A stretch of 64,000 bases of DNA, from positions 62,001-126,000 of the forward strand of contig DASVBS010000053.1 of NCBI GenBank assembly GCA_036375715.1, given 5' to 3'. The notes under the pieces are model-generated. The model did no database searches, was not told the DNA's origin, and saw only the letters and a list, made by a program, of their open reading frames with translations. Below are positions 46,597 to 54,302 of the stretch, one piece after another. Made by a program: the position numbers and the translations under genes. Within the stretch, counting starts at the first letter, position 1, and every line of letters begins with the position of its first letter. Origin of the DNA: Longimicrobiaceae bacterium. Its GTDB lineage: Bacteria > Gemmatimonadota > Gemmatimonadetes > Longimicrobiales > Longimicrobiaceae.

Positions 46597-49116
46597 ATGC
46601 GGGCCCGATGGGGTCGCCGGCACCCCACTCTACTCCCCGACCGAGTGGCTGCCTGCGCCGCGCTGCTTTTCTCTCTCCTCGCCCCCTCGGTCGCCCACCC
46701 ACAGAAGATCACCCGCGACAACTACTACGAATCGCTCCCGCCCCCTCCCGCCATCATCGCGCAGACGGAGGCAACCCAGCGATTCCACCTCTATGGTGAC
46801 TCGACTGCGCCGGACTACGTAGACCTCGCTCCTCGGGACGGCGTCGACGACCGCCGCGCCGACCGCCTGCTGGAGCTCGCCGAGCATTTCTCCCCGATCC
46901 TCCGCCGCAACACCTTCCTGGTTCCGATGGAGTTCGAAGACGTGCTCGATGAAGAGGTCGTCGTGCACGTGGACGCCTGGCGGGATTACCTGAGGGTGGA
47001 CTCCGGAGCCGTCCGCCTCGGCGCACGCGCCACTCCGGGAGCCGAGGGGAGCTATATCGCAACCGAGCGACCGGTGGTGGCGATCGACGACGACCTGCTG
47101 CAGGATCTGTTGCGCTCGCACGGACCGCGGCGGGTACGTTCCAGCGTGCGCCCCCCCTCTCCCGGCGCAGACACCGTCCTGTTCATCGACGTCCCCGGCG
47201 ACGACGAGCTGTCCTGGCGGCCTCATCACGGTACGCGCCTGCCCGCCCGAACGCGCATCTACGCTCACCCCTTCATCCACGAGGTGGGCGGGACCGACGG
47301 GGCGCCGCTCTACGAGTTCCTGATCCAGTTCTGGTTCTATTACCCCTTCAACGACGGCGGGAACAACCACGAAGGAGACTGGGAGCACATCACCGTCTCA
47401 GTCACCTCCAACAGCCGTTACGACCACCGGCTGGACGAGCGCGGTCTCCTCACCGAAGCAGAGGTCCGCGCCATTCTGGACCCCTTCGCCCCCATCCCAC
47501 TGAATTCGCTGCGCATCCGGAACGTCGCGTACTACTTCCATAACAACGTGATGATCCTGGATTACCTGGGGATCGAGGCGGGCGAGACGATGTGGCGCAG
47601 GGCGGATCATAACGACGGCTCGATCCACATCTGGGAGGACACCCGCTACATGGACCACGCGGTGCGTCGCCGCATGACCATGGCGCAAGGCCGGCTGGCT
47701 ACGCACCCCATCGGCTATATCGGAGGGAACAACAAGGGCACCGACGAGCTCCTCCAGATCTGGCCGCGCTTCCAACGCTCCTACAACCGGGACTCGCACG
47801 GCACCTACCCCTTCCCCGGCACCTGGCGCAAGGTCGGGCCGGTGGATGCGACGGAGAAGATCTTCGGCGACGTGGTGCCGAAGGTGCACCTCACCCCCTC
47901 GGGCGAGGTCGATCTCTCGCGGCCCTGGTACGAGATGATCGACGATGATCGCTACCTCATCTATCGCCGGAACGCGATCATCCTGCTGCCGGACTGGGAG
48001 CGCCTCGAGCCGCTGGTCATGAACCCCGCCGAGAAGGAGGTTCGTCGCCGCTGGGCCTGGTTCCTCCTGCCTCTCCACATGGGATTCCCGGCGGTGCCCT
48101 CTCCCGGAGCGGGCACGCTGAAGCGCGTGGACCTCGGCAACGTGGCCCCCCTGAACCCCGCCTTCAACTCCGCCTGGAATCGCCCGGGCCCGACGGCGGT
48201 TTATCCTCCCTACGAACCGACCGTCCTGCGCGTGGCCCTCGCCCCCATCTCGCCGCTGACGAGCCTGCAGAGCGGTTGGGGCGTGTTGAACGTTCCGATC
48301 GTGCTCTGGAGTCTGCTGCCCGGCGGGAGCGTCGCCGTCAGCCAGCTCCTGCCCTGGATGACGGGCGCGATGCATGTTCTCGGCTCACCCCCCGCCAAGA
48401 CCTTCTACCTGGGTGAGCTCCCGGAGCGTTTCACGAGCGTGAGCGGTGGCACCTACCACCAGTTCGGCGGCGGGGACTTCGCCCGACTCCTGCCGGCCCC
48501 GGACGATCCCGGGATCCTGACCCAGCTCGGAATCGAAGCTGCGGAAGGCCTGCGCATGGTGGAGGCTCACCGCGGGCCCAACTGGGGGACACGCGCCTGG
48601 TTCAACGTCTACTTCGGACCCCGCTTTTCCATCGAGAACACCCTCGATTACGGCGTCACGGACATCTCATACCTGATCCGGAACGAGGCTGGTGCGACAT
48701 ACGGTCGCGTTTCAGGGCGCCTCTACATCCGGGAGGTCACCGGCGGCCTGAACTACCGCCTCACCCCTATCCGCCAGGAATGGCTGCGGATCTACGGGCG
48801 AGCGGGCTACGGTTGGACCTCTTACTCCATAAGCGGCGTGACGGTGAATGGTCAGCCGGCGGGCGCGACCCCGATCCGCGGCGGACATCTTCCCACCATC
48901 TACCCGTCCATCGCATGGTGGCCGAACACCACCTACACGGGCCTGGGGATGGAGGTCTTCACCCCGCCACGCTACTGGCTCTTCAAACGCCTCGGCGTGG
49001 GAGCCCGGGTCGAAGTGGGGGCCTCCTTCCACCGGATGGCCATCGCGGGAGACTGCAACTGCCGGGTCACGACCGAACGCGGGGACGTGGCGATGATGCT
49101 CCTTTTCGGGTGGTAA
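46597..49116 (+). CDS. Secreted protein with Vps62-like domain and C-terminal barrel-like region
   Basis: About 839 residues with a signal peptide (VAACAALLFSLLAPSVAH). Residues about 215-300 contain EFLIQFWFYYPFN followed by NHEGDWEHITVSV, the hallmark HEGDWE motif of Vps62-related proteins. A His/Asp-rich stretch (VAYYFHNNVMI, GRLATHPIGYIG) follows. The last ~200 residues have alternating strands ending in Trp (MMLLFGW), the pattern of an outer-membrane barrel, so it may sit in the outer membrane. Function unknown. The start is uncertain (46543, 46570 or 46597). The CDP-alcohol transferase gene begins 32 bases after its stop. Confidence 0.65.
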   Translation: MRARWGRRHPTLLPDRVAACAALLFSLLAPSVAHPQKITRDNYYESLPPPPAIIAQTEATQRFHLYGDSTAPDYVDLAPRDGVDDRRADRLLELAEHFSPILRRNTFLVPMEFEDVLDEEVVVHVDAWRDYLRVDSGAVRLGARATPGAEGSYIATERPVVAIDDDLLQDLLRSHGPRRVRSSVRPPSPGADTVLFIDVPGDDELSWRPHHGTRLPARTRIYAHPFIHEVGGTDGAPLYEFLIQFWFYYPFNDGGNNHEGDWEHITVSVTSNSRYDHRLDERGLLTEAEVRAILDPFAPIPLNSLRIRNVAYYFHNNVMILDYLGIEAGETMWRRADHNDGSIHIWEDTRYMDHAVRRRMTMAQGRLATHPIGYIGGNNKGTDELLQIWPRFQRSYNRDSHGTYPFPGTWRKVGPVDATEKIFGDVVPKVHLTPSGEVDLSRPWYEMIDDDRYLIYRRNAIILLPDWERLEPLVMNPAEKEVRRRWAWFLLPLHMGFPAVPSPGAGTLKRVDLGNVAPLNPAFNSAWNRPGPTAVYPPYEPTVLRVALAPISPLTSLQSGWGVLNVPIVLWSLLPGGSVAVSQLLPWMTGAMHVLGSPPAKTFYLGELPERFTSVSGGTYHQFGGGDFARLLPAPDDPGILTQLGIEAAEGLRMVEAHRGPNWGTRAWFNVYFGPRFSIENTLDYGVTDISYLIRNEAGATYGRVSGRLYIREVTGGLNYRLTPIRQEWLRIYGRAGYGWTSYSISGVTVNGQPAGATPIRGGHLPTIYPSIAWWPNTTYTGLGMEVFTPPRYWLFKRLGVGARVEVGASFHRMAIAGDCNCRVTTERGDVAMMLLFGW

Positions 49117-49148
49117 GGGGGAAATCGGATCTTCTACCGGATGGAACC

Positions 49149-49799
49149 GTGGCCAATCTGCTGACGGTCGGAAGAGTGCTCCTGATCTTCGCCATCATCG
49201 CCGTGTGGGCGCGAAAGGGCGAGGTCACCTGGTGGTGGCTGGATCTGCTGATGGTGCCGTTGCTGGCCTGGGCGATCTTCATGGACGCCCTCGACGGGTG
49301 GGCCGCCCGGCGATGGAAGGAGGAGAGTGAGTCGGGGGCGCTCTTCGACATTGCGGGGGACCGCATCGTGGAGCTCGCCCTCTGGACCTTCTTTGCAATC
49401 CGGCGCGACCCGAGCGGCGTGCCGTTCGTTCCGCTGTGGGTGCCGCTGGCGATGATCGTGCGAACGGTCACCACCGACTTCTTCCGCACCCTCGCCTTCC
49501 GTCACGGCCGCACGCCGTTCGGCGAACAAGGGATGCAGGACACCGCCTGGGCCAGGGAGCTCACCGCCTCGCGCTGGAGCCGGGCCGCGTACGGTGGGCT
49601 GAAGGCCGCCAGCTTCTGCGGGCTGGCCCTGCTGCTCGCCTGGCCGAGCCTCGCCACCCTCGCCGGCTGGGGCGGGCTGCTGCGCATCGCAGTGGATGCG
49701 CTGGTGGTGATCACCGTCCTTTTCTCCCTGCTGCGCGCGGTCCCCGTCCTCTGGGACGGCCGCCGCTACCTCGGGCGGCTGACGGCGAAGGGGACCTGA
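49149..49799 (+). CDS. CDP-alcohol phosphatidyltransferase family protein
   Basis: 216 residues from a GTG start (ANLLTVGRVLLIFAIIAVWA), with GGATGGAAC ahead. The CDP-alcohol motif D-x2-DG-x2-AR-x8-G-x3-D-x3-D is complete in MDALDGWAARRWKEESESG followed by ALFDIAGD. At least four membrane segments. It transfers a phosphatidyl group from CDP-diacylglycerol to an alcohol such as glycerol phosphate or inositol phosphate in the inner membrane; the length is close to PgsA but the acceptor is not certain. The frame is open further upstream, inside the preceding gene, and that part is not coding. Confidence 0.85.
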   Translation: MANLLTVGRVLLIFAIIAVWARKGEVTWWWLDLLMVPLLAWAIFMDALDGWAARRWKEESESGALFDIAGDRIVELALWTFFAIRRDPSGVPFVPLWVPLAMIVRTVTTDFFRTLAFRHGRTPFGEQGMQDTAWARELTASRWSRAAYGGLKAASFCGLALLLAWPSLATLAGWGGLLRIAVDALVVITVLFSLLRAVPVLWDGRRYLGRLTAKGT

Positions 49800-49893
49800 A
49801 GCTGGAAAACGCCTGCGGCCGGCTTGTACGGAGCGATGTGGCCTCGGCCACGACACTCCGTGGGAATGGTTGGGTGAACGGCGTGTTCCGCCG

Positions 49894-50505
49894 CTACGCC
49901 GAGTCCGGGGGCGCATTCTGGCGCCCGCCACCCCGTCTTAGCCGGACCAGATCGCCCACTTCGATCCCTTTCGACGCGAAGTACCCGGCGTTCACCTCGA
50001 GCGCACCATAGTAAGGCACGCCCGCCGGGTAGGTGGGGCAGCCAGCGGCGTAGGGGCTCTGGCACGGCTCCATAGAGCGGATCGCCACGATGCGACCGTC
50101 CCGATCCAGATACGCGATGTCCAGGGGGATACGGGTGCGGAACATCCAGAAGCCGTGGGTCGAGTCGTACTCTTCATAGGAGAGGAAGAACATCCCCTCG
50201 TTCTCCGGCAGTGCGGTCCGCTCCATCAGGCCGATCTGCCGCTGCTCTGGTGTCTCGGCGATTTCGACGCTGACGGCGAAGGTGTCGCTGTCGGTGTAGA
50301 TGAAGACCGTCCCGGTATCGAGCGGGACGATCGGGTTCTCCCGAGAGACCGGAGGCGGTTCATCTTCCGCGCAGCCGAACAATAACAGGGAGAGTAGCGC
50401 CACGATGACCTGGCCGGCCGCGAGATCCCGGATCCGTCGCGATACGGGCTGGACCTTCGCGCCGTGAATTTCCATACCGCCCGTCGTGTTCATCTCACCC
50501 ATCAT
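49894..50505 (-). CDS. DUF192 domain lipoprotein
   Basis: 203 residues. A hydrophobic leader ends in the lipobox LLLFGC near residue 45, a rather long N-region, so the true start may be an internal ATG (50493 or 50475). Residues about 72-195 are DUF192: VEIAETPEQRQIGLMERTAL, GFWMFRTRIPLDIAYLDRDG, and the ending ALEVNAGYFASKGIEVGD. The family has a small beta fold of unknown function and is usually exported. The start overlaps the stop of the AAA-ATPase gene (ATGA), so the two are translationally coupled. Confidence 0.85.
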   Translation of the reverse strand: MMGEMNTTGGMEIHGAKVQPVSRRIRDLAAGQVIVALLSLLLFGCAEDEPPPVSRENPIVPLDTGTVFIYTDSDTFAVSVEIAETPEQRQIGLMERTALPENEGMFFLSYEEYDSTHGFWMFRTRIPLDIAYLDRDGRIVAIRSMEPCQSPYAAGCPTYPAGVPYYGALEVNAGYFASKGIEVGDLVRLRRGGGRQNAPPDSA

Positions 50506-51683
50506 TCCGGCAGCGCGGCCGGATCGCGGTAGATCCCGAGATCGGGCAGGGTGTGCAGGATCAGCCACCCTCGAACGAACGGGCTGTCGCATTCGTAGAC
50601 TCCCTCGGCCGTACGGATCACGAAACCATCCTCCTCGAACTTCTCCGCTGCTTTGCGCACCGCCGGCGGCGAGGAGAGGGCGAAGCGGCGCTGAGCACCG
50701 CGGCTGGTGAGCTGTCGTTCGCCGGCAGCGATCGCTCGCAGCACGTTCTGCTGTGCGGCGGTGAGCGAATCCCAGTACAGACGCACCGGATCGTCCTCTT
50801 CCATCACCAGTTCGTGGAAGGCGGCGCGCACCACCTCTTCCATCACCTTCCCCGAGCCAACCGCCAGATCGAAGCTCTTGCGCGCGAGCTGCACGATGTC
50901 GCGCGTTCGGGGGCCAGCGAGCGCCACGATGCGGGCTCCCATTCCCTTGGCGCGCACGCCCGCCTCCCGCATACGGCGCTCGATCCATGCGGCCATGTGC
51001 TCGGGATCGATCGGACCGAAGTTCAGGCGATCGGCGAGCTGGTAGAACGCCCGGTTCTTCTCCTGCATCCGCTGGATCAGGCTGGTCCTGGATCCGGCGA
51101 AGACATAGCTCAGATGCTGGTGGTGCTGGGTGACCCCACGTAGCCGCCACTCCGCTCTCTCCCCGCCGAGCGTGTGGATTTCCTGGAATTCGTCGAGCGC
51201 GATGGCAAAGTTCTCGTCACGGTCGGCCATCATCCGCTCGAGCGCATCCAGCACCGCCGCCACCGTCTCGTACTGGTCCTCCGGAGCAGCCTCTCGCAGG
51301 CCGAGGGCGAAGCTGGCCGTTGGCTGGCCGGTGGGATCGGTGCCCAGCGTGATCTCGGGTCGGAGCAGACGGATGAAGTCCATCACCCGGTCCTGCCAGC
51401 GGCGATGGAGCTCGCGGGTGGCCGCGGAGAGGATCCGGTTCCCCAGGTCCACGGGCGTGGAGGCGGTGGAAAAGTCCGCCAGAATGCCCAGTCCCCCCGC
51501 TTCGCGATGCTCTTCCAGCGCCACCACCACGGCTGAGGTCTTGCCCATGCGACGCTCGCCCGACACGATCAGCTTTGCGCCCGGCGTCGCCATCGTCTCC
51601 CGGATCCGCGACACCTCGGCTTCACGATCAGTGAAGTACGGCGGGCGAGCCACCCCCGAGGTGCGAAACGGATTTGCTCTCAT
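50502..51683 (-). CDS. AAA-family ATPase (archaeal-type ATPase with C-terminal winged-helix-like region)
   Basis: 393 residues. Walker A GERRMGKTS (42-50), Walker B in FAIALDEFQEI, a sensor segment LSYVFAGSRTSLI, and a helical lid follow the pattern of STAND-like archaeal ATPases. The C-terminal part (about 305-385) starts with LTAAQQNVLRAIAAGERQLT and looks like a winged helix, so DNA binding is likely. ATG 51683 is preferred over 51755 because the extra residues cross a palindrome and lack family character. No ribosome site is seen. The gene has an AT-rich operator-like palindrome just upstream and is co-transcribed with a DUF192 lipoprotein gene. The cellular role is unknown. Confidence 0.8.
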   Translation of the reverse strand: MRANPFRTSGVARPPYFTDREAEVSRIRETMATPGAKLIVSGERRMGKTSAVVVALEEHREAGGLGILADFSTASTPVDLGNRILSAATRELHRRWQDRVMDFIRLLRPEITLGTDPTGQPTASFALGLREAAPEDQYETVAAVLDALERMMADRDENFAIALDEFQEIHTLGGERAEWRLRGVTQHHQHLSYVFAGSRTSLIQRMQEKNRAFYQLADRLNFGPIDPEHMAAWIERRMREAGVRAKGMGARIVALAGPRTRDIVQLARKSFDLAVGSGKVMEEVVRAAFHELVMEEDDPVRLYWDSLTAAQQNVLRAIAAGERQLTSRGAQRRFALSSPPAVRKAAEKFEEDGFVIRTAEGVYECDSPFVRGWLILHTLPDLGIYRDPAALPE

Positions 51684-51693
51684 GAAGCCATAT

Positions 51694-51718
51694 GGATTTA
51701 AACCAATTGGTTTAATCC
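51694..51718. promoter_or_regulatory. AT-rich operator-like palindrome ahead of the AAA-ATPase gene
   Basis: The core TAAACCAATTGGTTTA (51699-51714) is a perfect 16-bp palindrome. With flanks GGATT and ATCC the dyad extends to 25 bases with one extra base. It is the most AT-rich spot in its neighbourhood, lies 10 bases upstream of the ATG of the ATPase gene on the minus strand, and about 170 bases from the divergent sialidase gene. Position and symmetry fit a repressor operator, possibly autoregulatory because the ATPase ends in a winged-helix-like region. Confidence 0.5.
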
Positions 51719-51889
51719 AGAGTAGCGCATGAGAAGCGAGGACGCAAGGAGCCAAGGATTACCCGCCGTCGGCTCTCGCACTTCCTGCGCCCGGACGGTA
51801 GCTTGGCGCCGGTGCGGCTTTGCCGGCCGTCGTCGATCGCGCCTTTCCCGACCATCGCTCCAGTCGCCGCCCGCAATCTCGGAGCCCCG

Positions 51890-52948
51890 ATGAACGCACG
51901 ATCGTTGCTGAGACCTGTCGCCGCTCTCCTCCTTCTGGACGCCCCTCTCGCTGCACAGGTCGAAGTGTCCGAGTTCATCTATGAGGATCCCCCGACGCCC
52001 CAGTGTCACGCCTCGACCATCGTCGAGACACCTGAGGGGCTGGTCGCCGCCTGGTTCGGCGGCGAGCACGAGCGACATCCCAGCGTGGGGATCTGGGTAG
52101 CCCGTCACGAGAACGGGCAATGGACGCGACCCGCCGAAGTGGCCAACGGGCTCCAGCTCGACGGTACCCGCTACCCGACCTGGAACCCGGTGCTCTTTCA
52201 GCCGGAGGGTGGGCCGCTGATGCTCTTCTACAAGGTCGGGCCGAGTCCGAGTCAATGGTGGGGGATGCGCGTCGTCTCGCACGACGGCGGACGCACCTGG
52301 AGTGAGCCGGAGCGGCTGGGAGAGGGGTTGATCGGGCCGGTGAAGAACAAGCCAGTGGTGCTGCCCAACGGCGACATCCTCGCCGGTTCGAGCACCGAGC
52401 ACGACGGCTGGCGGGTACACTTCGAGCGCTCGACCGACGGCGGGAAGACCTGGACCCGGACGCCGCCGGTGAACGACGGTCGCCAGATCGGCGCCATCCA
52501 GCCCAGCATCCTCTTCCACCCCGATGGACGGCTGCAGGCGATCGGCCGCACCCGCCAGGACCGGCTGTTCACCATCGAGTCCCGCGATGGCGGCCACACC
52601 TGGGGTCCGATGAGTCTGCTGGACGTCCCCAACCCGAGCGCGGGGACGGATGCGATCACCCTCACCGACGGCCGGCACCTGCTCGCCTACAACCCCACCA
52701 CCTCCGCGGACGGCGACAACGACCGGAGCACGCTCAGCGTTGCCCTCTCCGAGGACGGGGTACACTGGCAGCAGGTCCTCGTGCTCGAGAACGAGCCCGG
52801 GAAGGAGTTCTCCTACCCGGCCGTGATCCAGACCTCCGACGGCCTGGTGCACATCACCTATACCTGGGATCGGAAGCGGGTGAAGCACGTGGTGCTCGAT
52901 CCCGCGAAGCTGCAGGCGGCCGCGCCCGACCAGGATCGACCCCGATGA
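51890..52948 (+). CDS. Exo-alpha-sialidase-like BNR/Asp-box repeat protein
   Basis: 352 residues. Signal peptide (LLRPVAALLLLDAPLAAQ), then a sialidase-like six-bladed propeller with three clear Asp boxes (SHDGGRTW, STDGGKTW, SRDGGHTW) and PTPQCHASTIVETPEGLVAA, seen in secreted sialidase-family glycoside hydrolases. The substrate may be a uronic acid or other acidic sugar rather than sialic acid. GGAG precedes ATG 51890; the frame stays open further upstream without a signal. It is followed 49 bases later by an MFS transporter gene, so the two probably serve sugar release and uptake. Confidence 0.82.
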   Translation: MNARSLLRPVAALLLLDAPLAAQVEVSEFIYEDPPTPQCHASTIVETPEGLVAAWFGGEHERHPSVGIWVARHENGQWTRPAEVANGLQLDGTRYPTWNPVLFQPEGGPLMLFYKVGPSPSQWWGMRVVSHDGGRTWSEPERLGEGLIGPVKNKPVVLPNGDILAGSSTEHDGWRVHFERSTDGGKTWTRTPPVNDGRQIGAIQPSILFHPDGRLQAIGRTRQDRLFTIESRDGGHTWGPMSLLDVPNPSAGTDAITLTDGRHLLAYNPTTSADGDNDRSTLSVALSEDGVHWQQVLVLENEPGKEFSYPAVIQTSDGLVHITYTWDRKRVKHVVLDPAKLQAAAPDQDRPR

Positions 52949-52997
52949 AAGGCCACCTCGACCACCTCGAGCAGCGTCATCCGGCACAGGCTGGCCG

Positions 52998-54302
52998 ATG
53001 GGCACGCCCATGAGCACGACAGCGCGGCAGGGACGGTATCCCTGGGCCGTCGTGGGGATGCTCTGGCTGGTCTGCTTCTTCAACTACGCCGACCGCCAGG
53101 CGATCTTCTCCGTCTTTCCCCTCCTGCGGGAGGAGATGGGACTGAGCAACGTGCAGCTTGGGATCGTCGCGGGATCCTTCATGTGGGTGTACGCGGCATT
53201 CGGTCCCATCGCCGGTCTGATCGGCGACCGGTTCAACCGCAAGACGCTGATCCTGGGCGGGTTGCTGTTCTGGTCGCTGATCACGCTGGCGACAGCCCTC
53301 TCTACGGAGTACTGGCACCTGGTCCTCTTCCGCGCGCTCGAGGGGTTGGGTGAGGCGTTCTACTTCCCGGCGGCGATGTCGGTGGTGGCGGACTACCACG
53401 GTCCACGCACCCGCTCGCGGGCAATGTCGATCCACCAGTCGAGCGTCTATGCCGGCACGATTGCCGGCGGCACCTTCGCCGGTCTGATGGGCCAGATCTA
53501 CGGCTGGCGATCGGGCTTCTACCTCTTCGGCACGCTGGGCGTGCTGCTGGCGATCGCGCTCGGCTTCTTCCTGCGCGAGCCGGTGCGGGGAGCGGCGGAG
53601 GAGAACCCTGAGGAAGCTTCAGCGGAAGGTCGGGCGGGGGTGGGGGAGACGCTGCGAACGATCTATTCGGCGCCCATGGTTGTGATCCTCACCCTGGTCT
53701 TCGTGGGCGCCAACTTCGTCGCGATGATCTTCCTCTCCTGGATGCCCTCGTTCCTGTTCGACCGCTTCGGGATGACCCTGGCGATGGCCGGGTTCAGCGC
53801 CACCGCCTACCTGCAGATCGCCTCGGTCCTGGGAGTGCTCTCCGGCGGGATCCTGGCCGACCGGCTCGCCCGCCGTTACCGCGGCGGACGGATGATGACC
53901 CAGGCACTGGGCCTCTTCCTGGGTATGCCCTTCATCTTCCTGAGCGGATGGACTCTGTCGGTGCCGGTGCTGATCCTGGCACTGGCCGGGTTCGGGTACT
54001 TCAAGGGGATGTACGACGCCAACATCTGGGCGTCGCTGTACGACGTGGTCCGGCCGCGCTTCCGTGCCTCCGCTCTGGGCTTGATGAACTCGATCGGATG
54101 GCTGGGCGGAGGCGTGGCGCCGGTGGCCATCGGAGCGATGTCGGAGCGCTACGGAATGGGCGGGAGTATCAGTGCCACGTCGATGATCTATCTTTCCGTC
54201 GGGCTATTGATGGTCTTCGGGATCTGGCGGTACATGCGGGGACCGAAGCCCGCCACCGCCCTGGCCGGAGCCGTCCGGCGGGACTCAGCGGAAGTCCCGT
54301 GA
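52998..54302 (+). CDS. MFS transporter (anion:cation symporter / hexuronate-like)
   Basis: 434 residues with about twelve membrane segments. Motifs are CFFNYADRQAIFSVFPLLRE at helix 1, GLIGDRFNRKTLILGG at the loop 2-3 MFS signature, and RALEGLGEAFYFPAAM at helix 4, as in the anion:cation symporter family that moves hexuronates and related acids. The start is ATG 52998 or ATG 53010 (MSTTARQG). It follows the sialidase-like gene on the same strand and likely imports the released sugar acid. Its 3' end overlaps the dnaE2 gene tail to tail by 18 bases. Confidence 0.88.
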   Translation: MGTPMSTTARQGRYPWAVVGMLWLVCFFNYADRQAIFSVFPLLREEMGLSNVQLGIVAGSFMWVYAAFGPIAGLIGDRFNRKTLILGGLLFWSLITLATALSTEYWHLVLFRALEGLGEAFYFPAAMSVVADYHGPRTRSRAMSIHQSSVYAGTIAGGTFAGLMGQIYGWRSGFYLFGTLGVLLAIALGFFLREPVRGAAEENPEEASAEGRAGVGETLRTIYSAPMVVILTLVFVGANFVAMIFLSWMPSFLFDRFGMTLAMAGFSATAYLQIASVLGVLSGGILADRLARRYRGGRMMTQALGLFLGMPFIFLSGWTLSVPVLILALAGFGYFKGMYDANIWASLYDVVRPRFRASALGLMNSIGWLGGGVAPVAIGAMSERYGMGGSISATSMIYLSVGLLMVFGIWRYMRGPKPATALAGAVRRDSAEVP

